Shown here: in pieces, positions 1 to 7,123 of the stretch
How positions within the stretch are numbered: position 1 is the stretch's first letter
How the letters are laid out: each line of letters starts with the position of its first letter
NCBI RefSeq assembly: GCF_003864415.1
Contig: NZ_BFFP01000021.1
Coordinates: 1 to 42,923, forward strand
Reading direction: 5' to 3'
Source of the DNA: Ligilactobacillus salitolerans
GTDB taxonomy: Bacteria; Bacillota; Bacilli; Lactobacillales; Lactobacillaceae
DNA: 42,923 bases
The notes under the pieces: generated by a model
What the model was told of the DNA's origin: nothing
Database searches by the model: none
Seen by the model: only the letters and a program-made list of their open reading frames with translations
Made by a program: the position numbers and the translations under genes

Positions 1-147
1 AAGGATACAAACAAGAAGTTTAGAAGTAACTTTTTTAATTCACAATCATTTAGTCAGAATTCGTCCAAAATCGGGAGAAGGAAAGTGACCAACTAAAAAC
101 GGCCACTTACGTTCACCGGAAGGTCTATGTTAATTAGTCTGCTTGCT

Positions 148-156
148 TGCTATAAT
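148..156 (+). promoter_or_regulatory. extended -10 promoter of the VOC gene
   Basis: TATAAT at 151-156 is preceded by TGC, giving an extended -10 (TGn-TATAAT). No convincing -35 box is visible at the normal distance. The start codon follows at 192. Bases 1-147 show no gene I can support. Confidence 0.55.
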
Positions 157-191
157 AGGGGTAGAAATAAAAAAGCAGGAGTGTCAGTCTT

Positions 192-584
192 ATGAAAGTT
201 AGTCGTATCGACCACCTTGTCCTACCCGTTGCCAATGTCAATCAAGCCTTCAGATTTTACCATGAAGTTTTTGACATGCAGGAATTACCAGAACAGAGTA
301 CCGCTCAAACCATCACTATCCGCTGCGGCCACCAGTTGATTTACTTGCAGCAAGCAGAAGTCACAGCTGATCTGCAGCCAGCTCACCCGGTTCCTGGCGC
401 CGCCGACTTGTGTATCGTGGTTAAAGACAAAGTTGATGACATTGTCAACCATTTGAAAAGCTACTTCGTGGATATTGTTGCCGGACCAAGCGAACGTTTT
501 GGCTCCGAAGGTAAAATGACTTCGATCTATGTTCATGACCTTGATTCTAATCTGATCGAGATCGCCACTTACACCGACAGATAA
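192..584 (+). CDS. VOC-family (glyoxalase/bleomycin-resistance fold) protein
   Basis: This 130-residue protein has the layout of a single-unit vicinal oxygen chelate protein. It opens with IDHLVLPV followed by a helix and FYHEVFDM, and closes with a strand carrying DLDSNLIEI, the usual place for the last metal-ligand Glu. His8 and Glu122 are plausible metal ligands. Members are metal-dependent lyases, dioxygenases or thiol transferases, and the substrate cannot be read from sequence. The start is supported by AGGAG at 177-181, about ten bases upstream of the ATG. It is a single-gene unit with its own promoter and a terminator directly after the stop. The family call is firm and the function is unknown. 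Confidence 0.85.
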   Translation: MKVSRIDHLVLPVANVNQAFRFYHEVFDMQELPEQSTAQTITIRCGHQLIYLQQAEVTADLQPAHPVPGAADLCIVVKDKVDDIVNHLKSYFVDIVAGPSERFGSEGKMTSIYVHDLDSNLIEIATYTDR

Positions 585-628
585 AACTCTTTTTGACCTG
601 CGCTTTTGGGCCAAAAAGAGTTTTTTTT
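585..628. terminator. bidirectional intrinsic terminator
   Basis: AACTCTTTTTG (585-595) pairs with CAAAAAGAGTT (612-622) and runs into eight T. On the other strand the same hairpin is also followed by T residues, so it can end both the VOC gene and the convergent HicB-like gene, whose stop codon (627-629) touches the T-run. Confidence 0.85.
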
Positions 629-917
629 ACAAATATCCATCCGATTTTAGTCCGTGCGTTAAACGAAATTCTGTAATATTAACCTTAACAAATAAAGCAG
701 TTTCCGGTTCTTCAACCTGCGGGAGGTCTGAACTTGGAGCTGGCAAATCACTGCAAATACTGCGTGTCCCAATGTAGTCGCGTGCCATAAAAATCGCGTT
801 TTCATAGTCGATCCCGGCCGTGTATCCCTGAAAATCCGGCAAATAAACCTGGTAGCTGTAATCCTGGTCCTTGATCTGGCTGACCTTGATTGGATACCTG
901 ACAATTGTATCTTGCAT
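627..917 (-). CDS. HicB-like protein, orphan
   Basis: This 96-residue protein resembles the HicB partial RNase-H fold. The N-terminal half (IVRYPIKVSQ, then YSYQVYLPDFQGYTAGIDYENAIFMARDYIG) matches the beta-strand, substrate-loop and helix pattern of HicB antitoxins. The tail (about residues 55-96) is acidic and Pro/Ser rich, with no helix-turn-helix that I can see. HicB antitoxins normally neutralise the HicA mRNA interferase; no HicA-sized ORF adjoins on either side, so the gene is an orphan or does another job. An upstream in-frame ATG at 959 exists, but I chose 917 because TGGGAGAGA lies at the right distance before it. Confidence 0.65.
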   Translation of the reverse strand: MQDTIVRYPIKVSQIKDQDYSYQVYLPDFQGYTAGIDYENAIFMARDYIGTRSICSDLPAPSSDLPQVEEPETALFVKVNITEFRLTHGLKSDGYL

Positions 918-1143
918 CGTATCTCTCCCATCCTTTACACACAAACGGCTTTTCATCAAACGAGTCCATTATCCAAAAGCATTTAACATATATTTTTTTC
1001 ACTCTATATTCAGAATTTTTAATATCCCTCACAGAAAACTTATTATAATAAAGTTTTCAAAATAAAGCATATTGTGAACAACATGTATTAATTGGATAAA
1101 TGTGTTATATTTCTTATCAAATTCATAGATTGGAGTGAATCAA

Positions 1144-1308
1144 GTGGATAGCTCAATGATCAATATCTTTCACGGTGAGGATTTAGACCAGACTTTCGAA
1201 AACGCGTGCGCCCATACCTTAGCCAACTACCAAGTCAAGGACTGCAAGGTTAATTTCATTAACAATGAATACGTTATAGTCGTCAAAACAGAAAAAGTTG
1301 CCGTGTAG
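1144..1308 (+). CDS. small ORF of 54 residues, function unknown
   Basis: A GTG-started ORF preceded by TTGGAGTG (1130-1137) at good spacing encodes 54 residues beginning VDSSMINIFHGEDLDQ and ending KTEKVAV. It is soluble, mildly acidic and has two Cys residues (Cys22, Cys34). No transmembrane segment or known motif is seen. It ends about 75 bases before a terminator shared with the convergent TetM-like gene, and the upstream region is AT-rich. I do not recognise the family. Support is the ribosome binding site, the fully open frame and the terminator. Confidence 0.5.
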   Translation: MDSSMINIFHGEDLDQTFENACAHTLANYQVKDCKVNFINNEYVIVVKTEKVAV

Positions 1309-1383
1309 CAGCAGCACGAAAGACTTACATAATAGACACTAGATAAAATTCAGACACTTTCATTCGTTTCAATACCTGCCAGA

Positions 1384-1427
1384 AAAAAAGCAGCATTCAG
1401 ATTTTCACCTGAGTGCTGCTTTTTTGA
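1384..1427. terminator. bidirectional intrinsic terminator
   Basis: AAAAAGCAGCATTCAG (about 1385-1400) pairs with CTGAGTGCTGCTTTTTT (1409-1425). The A-run before and T-run after make it usable from both sides, closing the 54-residue ORF and the TetM-like gene. Confidence 0.85.
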
Positions 1428-1434
1428 TTATTCT

Positions 1435-3405
1435 CTACTCTTTGTTTTGATAGGGATAATGCGCCATCTTTGGCACCTGGTCCCAGGCTACCGGATAACC
1501 TGCACCGTGTGCACAAAAAACAGAATCTGGCGTGTTGTCTAAGTCGGCGACTGCTGAATAATTCTTTTGGGCAACTACTGCGGCTTGATCATGGCAGGCG
1601 CGATAGCCGGCAAAAACACATTCCAGCTGTCCTTGCCCGTGTGTATAGGCGCGGACTTTTGCCTGATAATTCTGCATTTGCGCAACCGGGGCTGTTCCCG
1701 TTAAAACTACTTGCTCAGTTGCGGCTTGCTTTTCCTCAGGCAGCTGAAATTCCCCGTGCATTCGTTCAATATCAGTTAACGCCCGTCCAACCTGTTTTTG
1801 TCCGACGGTCAGTGTGAACTGATACCACGGTTCCAACACTTCACACTGCTTTTGAACTTTTAATTCCATGAGTCCCTGACGCACCGCCCGCCAGGTTGCC
1901 TGCCGGAAATCTCCGCCAACCGTATGCACGTTGCTGGCTTTCCCGCCAACCAAGGTGATTTTGACATCTGTTAAAGGAGCTCCAATAAGTACACCCAAAT
2001 GTTCTTTGGCTTGCAGATTGCCCAGGACTTGGTTTTGCCAGTTGTTGGATAGGACCTCTAGGGGACACTCGCTGGCAAATGACAGCCCGCTGCCGACCGG
2101 GGCGGGTTCTAATTTCAAATGAACCTCAGCGTAATGTCTGAGGGGTTCAAAATGTCCCACACCTTCTACCGGCCCTTTGATCGTTTCTTTGTACAAAATA
2201 CTGCCTTGACTAAAGGTCAAAGATAAACCGAAACGTTGTTCAAGCAGGGCTTGTAAAATTTCTAGCTGGATCTGCCCCATCAATTGGACCCGGATCTCCT
2301 GCAAAAATTCTGACCAAACAACGTGTAATTGCGGATCCTCATCTTCAAGCTGCTGCAAAGCTTGCAGCACGACTTGCACATCCAAATCGCCGATCTCAAC
2401 GCGATAGTTTAAGACCGGAGCAAGAACTGGACTTAAAGCATCTGCGCAAGCTCCTAGCCCTTGACCTGGGTAAGTCCCTGTTAATCCGGGGATCACACAG
2501 ACCTCACCGGCAAGAGCCTGGTCCAGTGGAGCAGCTTTCAGACCGTTGTATTGCCTTAGCTGGTTGACCTTTTGCCCGTCTGCCAAAACGTCTTTTGGCT
2601 GCAAACGGCCACTGGTCAAGCGCAGCCAGCTTAATCGTTCTCCTTTTTCGTTATGAGAAATTTTAAAGACACGCGCGCCAAAATCTTCGTTGTCTGGTGC
2701 TTGCGCGGCCAGTGTCCATCTTGCCAGACCTTGCAGCAAGGTCTCGATCCCCTGCATTTTAAGGGCCGACCCGAAAAAACAAGGAAACAGTTCACGGTCC
2801 TGGATCATTGCTTGCAGCTGAGCGTCTGTGACGCGCTCGTTTTCCAAGAAATCAGCTAAGACCGTGTCATTTTGCATGGCCGCCGATTCATAAAAAGCTT
2901 CTAACTCTTCTTTTGCAGGGTCTCCTTGGGTCACCTGGGTGAAATCCAAACAGCCCTCTGCTAACTTCTCTTGCAGCTGCCCCATGATCTCTGTTTGCTG
3001 CTGCAAACTTTGATCCATTTTGTTAACAAAGATAAAGACCGGAACGTGGTACCGTTTCAGCAAACGCCACAAGGTCAAGGTATAAGCCTGGACTCCCGCA
3101 GCTGCTTCAATGACCAAGATCGCGTAATCTAAAACGCTGAGCACTTGCTCGGTCTGGGCGGCAAAATCCACGTGCCCTGGTGTATCTAAGAGCGTCAATG
3201 AAAGGTCATGCCAAGATAATTCAGCCTGGTGGGAAAAAATCGTGATCCCCCGCTGCTTCTCCAATTTTTCCGGATCCAAGAAAGCATCACCCGTGTCAAC
3301 ACGCCCCATTTTACGCAGACCGCCGCTTTGAAACAGCAGCCCTTCCGATAAAGTGGTCTTTCCAGCATCAACATGCGCAACGATCCCTGTCACAATGTGC
3401 TTCAT
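1435..3405 (-). CDS. TetM/TetO-like ribosomal protection GTPase (EF-G paralogue)
   Basis: This 656-residue translational GTPase has G1 at residues 10-18 (AHVDAGKTT), RGITI in switch I, DTPGH, NKMD and GSAL, followed by EF-G-type domains II-V. It is close in length to Tet(M) (about 639 residues) and shares the LSVLDxAIL and AGVQAxT stretches. Family members dislodge tetracycline from the ribosome or act as related ribosome-rescue GTPases. The C-terminus carries SVFCAHGAGYPVAWD, a signature I associate with the broad chromosomal TetM-like group of Firmicutes rather than with mobile tet(M). Resistance therefore cannot be inferred. The start at 3405 is chosen over an in-frame start at 3501 because GGGAGAGAG lies just upstream and the G1 motif then sits at the normal position. 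Confidence 0.8.
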   Translation of the reverse strand: MKHIVTGIVAHVDAGKTTLSEGLLFQSGGLRKMGRVDTGDAFLDPEKLEKQRGITIFSHQAELSWHDLSLTLLDTPGHVDFAAQTEQVLSVLDYAILVIEAAAGVQAYTLTLWRLLKRYHVPVFIFVNKMDQSLQQQTEIMGQLQEKLAEGCLDFTQVTQGDPAKEELEAFYESAAMQNDTVLADFLENERVTDAQLQAMIQDRELFPCFFGSALKMQGIETLLQGLARWTLAAQAPDNEDFGARVFKISHNEKGERLSWLRLTSGRLQPKDVLADGQKVNQLRQYNGLKAAPLDQALAGEVCVIPGLTGTYPGQGLGACADALSPVLAPVLNYRVEIGDLDVQVVLQALQQLEDEDPQLHVVWSEFLQEIRVQLMGQIQLEILQALLEQRFGLSLTFSQGSILYKETIKGPVEGVGHFEPLRHYAEVHLKLEPAPVGSGLSFASECPLEVLSNNWQNQVLGNLQAKEHLGVLIGAPLTDVKITLVGGKASNVHTVGGDFRQATWRAVRQGLMELKVQKQCEVLEPWYQFTLTVGQKQVGRALTDIERMHGEFQLPEEKQAATEQVVLTGTAPVAQMQNYQAKVRAYTHGQGQLECVFAGYRACHDQAAVVAQKNYSAVADLDNTPDSVFCAHGAGYPVAWDQVPKMAHYPYQNKE

Positions 3406-3599
3406 CCGTTCTCTCTCCCAACCCTGCTTGACTAATATCCGCGTAGTACAACTCTGTTTAATTCTATCATTTACCCGCACAGACACGGCGCTAAATTTCA
3501 ATTATTGTTCAAATTTTAGTTCGATCAGACGATCCCGTCTAATTTCTAGCACTTTTTCCAAAAAAATAAATCGTTTTATTTTTATAAACACCTTAAGAT

Positions 3600-3627
3600 T
3601 TGACTTATATGAGAGAAGTGCTAGCAT
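3600..3627 (+). promoter_or_regulatory. promoter of the LysM gene
   Basis: TTGACT at 3600-3605, a 16-base spacer, and TAGCAT at 3622-3627 with TGC before it (extended -10). The predicted start, about 3634, leaves a leader of about 130 bases. The rest of 3406-3599 holds the minus-strand upstream region of the TetM-like gene and no ORF I can support. Confidence 0.5.
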
Positions 3628-3633
3628 GCAAAT

Positions 3634-3762
3634 AGAAGCAGGGAAATATTCCCTAGCTGCTTGAAGGGGGGCTTGCAAAACAAGCACAAAAATGTTTGAG
3701 ACCAAGGTCACTAGGTCAAATGACAGAAGGTATCACTGAAATTTGAATGGAGGTTATACCAC
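3634..3762 (+). promoter_or_regulatory. structured 5' leader of the LysM gene
   Basis: Several short hairpins can form: AAGCAG/CTGCTT enclosing GGGAA/TTCCC (about 3637-3663), GCTTG/CAAGC (about 3671-3686), GACC/GGTC, and GGTAT/ATACC, which would enclose the ribosome binding site GGAGG (3749-3753). A switch controlling access to the binding site is conceivable. I could not match the leader to a named riboswitch class. Confidence 0.35.
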
Positions 3763-5025
3763 ATGGATGACGACTCAAATTTAAGACACGCAAATAAATT
3801 AACTAAAATATTAAGGTCTGGAACGCTGACGGCTTTATGTGCTGGAGCGTTATTTGCTGTGCCGACACTTGCACGAGCTGATGATTGGCAGGCTAATTCT
3901 CCCGACCAAATAGCTGGTCAAATCAGCGACCCGCAAACGGTCTACACGATCAGATCTGGGGACACCTTGTGGGGGATCTCTGAAGCTCTGAAGGCCAAGG
4001 GTACAACATTAACCCCGCAACAAATCGCACAGTTGAACAGTATTACTAATATAGACTTGATTTATGCCGGCAACACCTTGAAGTTTACCGGGGGAAAGAT
4101 CACAGTTCAACCGGCACAGCCAAGTCAACCGCAGCCTTCGCAACCTTCGACTGGACAGGTTGATAAGACTGCCCTCTCAGCCAAGATCCAAGAAGCTAAC
4201 AAGTATCTTTACACCAATGGTGTTTATACCAAAGCTTCATTAGAAAACTTACGGATCGCAGTTCAACGCGGAAATGGCGTCATCAAGTCCGATGCGGCTT
4301 CCCAGCAAGATATTTATAATGCCATCGCGCGGATCAGCCAAGCAATTAACGGCTTGCAAAGAATTTCGGGCCAAGAAGTTAACAAACAACCATTAGAAGC
4401 CAAATTACAGGAAGCTAATAAGTACCTCTACACTAATGGTGTTTATACTGACGCCTCGCTAGAAGCTTTGCAAGTTGCAGCTCAGCGTGGTAACGGCGTC
4501 ATCAAGTCTGACGCTGCTTCCCAGCAAGACGTCAATAATGCCATCGCGCGGATCAGCCAAGCAATCAACGGTTTGCAGAAGAAGTCAGACCAAAATGTCA
4601 ATAAACAGCCGCTTGAGGCTAAACTTCAAGAGGCAAACAAGTATCCCCAAACTAATGGTGTTTATACTGAAGCATCACTAGAAACCTTGCAAGTCGCAGC
4701 ACAACGCGGGAATGGCATCATCAAGTCCGACGCAGCTTCCCAGCAAGACGTCAATAATGCCATCGCGCGGATCAGCCAAGCAATCAACGGTTTGCAGAAG
4801 AAGTCGGACCAAAATGTCAATAAACAGCCGCTTGAGGCTAAACTCCAAGAGGCAAACAAGTATCTCCAAACTAATGGTGTTTATACTGACGCATCACTAG
4901 AAGCATTGCAAGTTGCAGCTCAGCGCGGAAATGGCGTCATCAAGTCTGACGCAGCTTCTCAGCAAGACGTCAATAATGCGATCACTCGTATTGACACCGC
5001 GATCAACGGACTACAAAAACAGTAA
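3763..5025 (+). CDS. secreted LysM protein with four 73-residue FIVAR-like repeats
   Basis: This 420-residue protein has a signal peptide (a positively charged start, a hydrophobic stretch at residues 21-38, likely cleavage after ARA at 39). One LysM module lies at about residues 59-109 (YTIRSGDTLWGIS to YAGNTLKF). A Gln/Pro/Ser linker spans about 115-131. Four repeats follow at about 134-199, 207-272, 280-345 and 353-418, each with EANKYxxTNGVYTxASLE and AINGLQ. LysM binds peptidoglycan, so the protein is probably anchored non-covalently to the wall; no LPxTG motif or catalytic domain is present. The repeats resemble the helical FIVAR-type modules of surface proteins. GGAGG nine bases upstream supports the ATG. 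Any binding partner is unknown. Confidence 0.8.
   Translation: MDDDSNLRHANKLTKILRSGTLTALCAGALFAVPTLARADDWQANSPDQIAGQISDPQTVYTIRSGDTLWGISEALKAKGTTLTPQQIAQLNSITNIDLIYAGNTLKFTGGKITVQPAQPSQPQPSQPSTGQVDKTALSAKIQEANKYLYTNGVYTKASLENLRIAVQRGNGVIKSDAASQQDIYNAIARISQAINGLQRISGQEVNKQPLEAKLQEANKYLYTNGVYTDASLEALQVAAQRGNGVIKSDAASQQDVNNAIARISQAINGLQKKSDQNVNKQPLEAKLQEANKYPQTNGVYTEASLETLQVAAQRGNGIIKSDAASQQDVNNAIARISQAINGLQKKSDQNVNKQPLEAKLQEANKYLQTNGVYTDASLEALQVAAQRGNGVIKSDAASQQDVNNAITRIDTAINGLQKQ
4162..5016 (+). repeat. four in-gene repeats, period 219 bases
   Basis: Repeats 2, 3 and 4 (starting near 4381, 4600 and 4819) are nearly identical at DNA level with an exact 219-base (73-codon) period. Repeat 1 is more diverged. 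High identity suggests recent tandem duplication or gene conversion and possible copy-number variation between strains. Confidence 0.9.
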
Positions 5026-5079
5026 ACACGATTTAGACCCTGAACTCAAACTATCTAATTAATTAACACTAAAAAATAG

Positions 5080-5127
5080 ACTGGTACTAGAAGATTTCCA
5101 ATGTGAAGCTTCTAGTACCAGTTTTTT
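5080..5127 (+). terminator. intrinsic terminator of the LysM gene
   Basis: ACTGGTACTAGAAG (5080-5093) pairs perfectly with CTTCTAGTACCAGT (5108-5121), followed by six T. Confidence 0.9.
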
Positions 5128-5185
5128 GTAATTCTATAAACCATGATTGGTCTGACACTGACGGCACAGCAATTTTCAAAATAGT

Positions 5186-5284
5186 CTGGACTGCTGGTAC
5201 GCCGATGTACCTCCACATCTTACTTATCTGGAGGTAAGTCCAGCATAAGCAAATAATTTTCAGCAAAAATTATTTCTGCTGAAA
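5186..5284. other. two adjacent hairpins in an intergenic gap
   Basis: Between the LysM terminator and the small membrane ORF, CTGGACT (5187-5193) pairs with AGTCCAG (5237-5243) and encloses the perfect TACCTCCA/TGGAGGTA stem (5208-5215 with 5229-5236). A second hairpin, TTTCAGCA/TGCTGAAA (5258-5265 with 5277-5284), follows. The second may weakly terminate the minus-strand queT unit. The first is unexplained and could be a small RNA or an untranslated end. Confidence 0.45.
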
Positions 5285-5302
5285 TATTCCATCGCCTTGG
5301 GA

Positions 5303-5431
5303 TTAAAGGATTGCCACTAAAATCGCCAGCAAAAGCAGCCCTAATAAACAACCGCAGCCGACATTTAAGAAAAATTTCAGCATTCCCCAAAAGATCAAAA
5401 CCAAAAGTATTAGAAAAATTAAGGTCAGCAT
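5303..5431 (-). CDS. 42-residue hydrophobic membrane peptide
   Basis: The ORF starts with ATG at 5431 and encodes 42 residues beginning MLTLIFLILLVLIFWGML and ending LLLLAILVAIL. It has two membrane-spanning stretches (about 3-18 and 28-42) around a short GCGC turn. AGAGGAG lies 12 bases upstream, with AAAGG closer in. It follows the queT stop by about 25 bases on the same strand and is probably co-transcribed under the preQ1 riboswitch. I do not recognise the family. A non-specific small membrane protein is the cautious reading. Confidence 0.5.
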   Translation of the reverse strand: MLTLIFLILLVLIFWGMLKFFLNVGCGCLLGLLLLAILVAIL

Positions 5432-5456
5432 CTATTCGCCTTTCTCCTCTTATTTG

Positions 5457-5948
5457 TTACTTGCTAAGGTCCACTGTGCGTGCGATCAGCCAGATCAGTA
5501 CCGCACCGATCACCACGACCACGAATTCACCGATCCCAACTGTCAAATATGTCAGCCAAAAAGGTACCTGACTGACCAAATGCAACTCCAAGGCGACTGC
5601 CCAAGACATCAAGGTACAGATCATGACCGTTGCCCCCAGTTTAGCTGGTAAAGAGCGAAGATGCTGCCCCACATACCAGCTCAACCAAGTCATAGCTAAA
5701 GTCTGCAACGTACCAAAAATCATATCCACGGCACCCATTGAGGACCATAAATTTGCGATCAAGCAGCCCAAGGTCACGCCCCAGATATATCGTTTATTAA
5801 AAACCGCCAAGGTATTCAGCATTTCCGATAAACGAAATTGGAGCGGCCCATAGCTGAAAGGGAGCAATACGACTGTCAGCACCACATAGAGTGCTGCGAC
5901 TAGCGCGATCTTAGTCAGATCAGCTATTTTATTATTTCTTTGTGTCAC
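5457..5948 (-). CDS. queT: QueT-type queuosine precursor transporter (ECF S component)
   Basis: This 163-residue, strongly hydrophobic protein has about five to six membrane segments and the QueT-like opening DLTKIALVAALYVVLTVVLLPFSY, followed by FRLSEMLNTLAVFNKRYIWGVTLGC. Family members are substrate-binding S components of energy-coupling-factor transporters and import preQ1 or related 7-deazapurines, used with shared EcfA/EcfA'/EcfT encoded elsewhere. The GTG start (5946-5948) is supported by AGGAGG, which belongs to the tail of the preQ1-I riboswitch directly upstream. That riboswitch makes the substrate assignment unusually firm. Confidence 0.9.
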   Translation of the reverse strand: MTQRNNKIADLTKIALVAALYVVLTVVLLPFSYGPLQFRLSEMLNTLAVFNKRYIWGVTLGCLIANLWSSMGAVDMIFGTLQTLAMTWLSWYVGQHLRSLPAKLGATVMICTLMSWAVALELHLVSQVPFWLTYLTVGIGEFVVVVIGAVLIWLIARTVDLSK

Positions 5949-5957
5949 TTCAAAAAA

Positions 5958-5996
5958 ACCTCCTAGTTTTTTTAGGTGGGATGTTTACGAACCACC
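5958..5996 (-). ncRNA. preQ1-I riboswitch
   Basis: Read on the minus strand, GGTGG (from 5996) pairs with CCACC around the loop TTCGTAAACATC, and the tail TAAAAAAACTAGGAGG folds back into it. This is the compact H-type pseudoknot of preQ1-I aptamers: a C-containing loop plus an A-rich tail. The GGAGG of the tail is the queT ribosome binding site, which implies control of translation initiation: ligand binding would hide it. Confidence 0.88.
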
Positions 5997-6013
5997 ATTA
6001 ACTTGCATCATTA

Positions 6014-6042
6014 AGTATAGGAAAAAGGTGTACCTTTATCAA
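6014..6042 (-). promoter_or_regulatory. promoter of queT
   Basis: TTGATA (complement of 6037-6042), a 17-base spacer, and TATACT (complement of 6014-6019). Transcription would start near 6007, just ahead of the riboswitch. It is divergent from, and interleaved with, the degV promoter. Confidence 0.75.
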
Positions 6043-6053
6043 GTTAGGATCCG

Positions 6054-6062
6054 TGTTATAAT
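6054..6062 (+). promoter_or_regulatory. extended -10 promoter of degV
   Basis: TATAAT at 6057-6062 with TGT before it (extended -10). The predicted start near 6069 lies downstream of the ATG at 6063, so translation must begin further in. Confidence 0.6.
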
Positions 6063-6167
6063 TTGATGCATAGTCAGCCTTTACCGTCGGGCCCAAAACA
6101 AGAAACTTTGAGCCCCACTGAACATCGAGCGATAATGCTGCTAATTTTTGATGGAATGGATAAACTG

Positions 6168-6998
6168 ATGAAAATTGCAATCTTGACAGATAGCGCCGCT
6201 TGGCTCAGTGAACAAACGGACGCCCAAACAAATATCAGGATCTTAGAGATCCCGCTGCTCTTAAACGATCAAGCCTGGTCAGAAGGCCAACTGCCCGCTC
6301 CAGCAAAGCTGGCCGAACTTGCGCGAACTCGCGGCAATATGTTGACCGAAGAACAGATCCCGCTCACTGAAATTTTAGCCTTGCTCATGCAGCTTTATGG
6401 TCAAGGATTTACTGACGTTTTGATCATCCACATTGCTCATTCGATCAGCGGTCTAGGGTCAAAACTGCACCACTTGGCGGACCACAACGATCTACCGCTT
6501 AATGTTCAGCTCTTCGATTCGCGCTCATTAGGTGAAAGTGAGGGTCTTTTGGTCGAGTACGCAGCGTCACTTGTCGCAAAAGGCAAAAGTCTATCGGAAA
6601 TTCTCCCTCAACTAGAGCAGCGGCGCGCGCAGCTCCACACCTTGTTATTGGCGGATGATTTAAAAGATCTGCATAAAATGGGTTCGATCGCACGCCGCCA
6701 TACTCTAAGCGGTCAGCTGGCCCGCGAAAAATCTATCCTGAAATTTTCACAGTCAGGCGAACTCGAAATTATTCTGAATAGTCCCTGGACCAAAAAAATC
6801 ATCGCGGCGACGACAGAAATGATTGGCAAAAAGGCAAAACAAATTACGCTGGCAGCTGCAGACAAGGCTACTGTCCGTTTTTATCGGCAGGCTTTAACCA
6901 GTCGTTTGCCCCAGCTCGAGATCAAAGAGAAAATTATCACGCCAACAGTTTTGGCATACGCCGGCCCCCAAGCAGTCATCATCAGCTGGCAAAATTAA
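6168..6998 (+). CDS. DegV-family fatty-acid-binding protein
   Basis: This 276-residue protein opens MKIAILTDSAAWLS, the usual DegV start in which the TDS motif contacts the bound lipid. IIHIAHSISGLGS matches the family's second conserved segment (xSSxLSGT-like) and VQLFDSRSLGESEG the third. DegV proteins bind fatty acids, and some (FakB) present them to the FakA kinase for phosphorylation. No fakA is nearby, so the role is not proven. I rejected the in-frame starts at 6063-6066 because the promoter's -10 box overlaps them. ATG 6168 has a weak GGAATGGA upstream and places TDS at residue 8. Confidence 0.8.
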   Translation: MKIAILTDSAAWLSEQTDAQTNIRILEIPLLLNDQAWSEGQLPAPAKLAELARTRGNMLTEEQIPLTEILALLMQLYGQGFTDVLIIHIAHSISGLGSKLHHLADHNDLPLNVQLFDSRSLGESEGLLVEYAASLVAKGKSLSEILPQLEQRRAQLHTLLLADDLKDLHKMGSIARRHTLSGQLAREKSILKFSQSGELEIILNSPWTKKIIAATTEMIGKKAKQITLAAADKATVRFYRQALTSRLPQLEIKEKIITPTVLAYAGPQAVIISWQN

Positions 6999-7010
6999 AC
7001 TCAAATATCC

Positions 7011-7076
7011 ACAAAAAAGCTCTCCATCAACGTTGCCGAATCATCTTCGGTTCATGTTGCAGGAGAGCTTTTGTGT
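7011..7076. terminator. bidirectional terminator between degV and the MCP gene
   Basis: ACAAAAAAGCTCTCC (7011-7025) pairs with GGAGAGCTTTTGT (7062-7074) around a secondary stem (CAAC..CCGA with TCGG..GTTG). T-runs are available on both strands, so it serves degV and the convergent MCP gene. A small AGCTTG/CAAGCT hairpin lies at 7089-7104. Confidence 0.8.
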
Positions 7077-7123
7077 GTCTGAACGATCAGCTTGCATTCA
7101 AGCTAGTCGCAGAAACCTAAAAT

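Noticed and set aside
1435-3405. Calling the TetM-like gene a tetracycline resistance determinant
   Set aside because: The C-terminus matches a broad chromosomal TetM-like group, no mobile element adjoins, and resistance cannot be judged from sequence by eye.
6063-6167. Upstream start for the DegV protein at 6063
   Set aside because: The extended -10 box (6054-6062) directly abuts it, so the message would start downstream of that codon.
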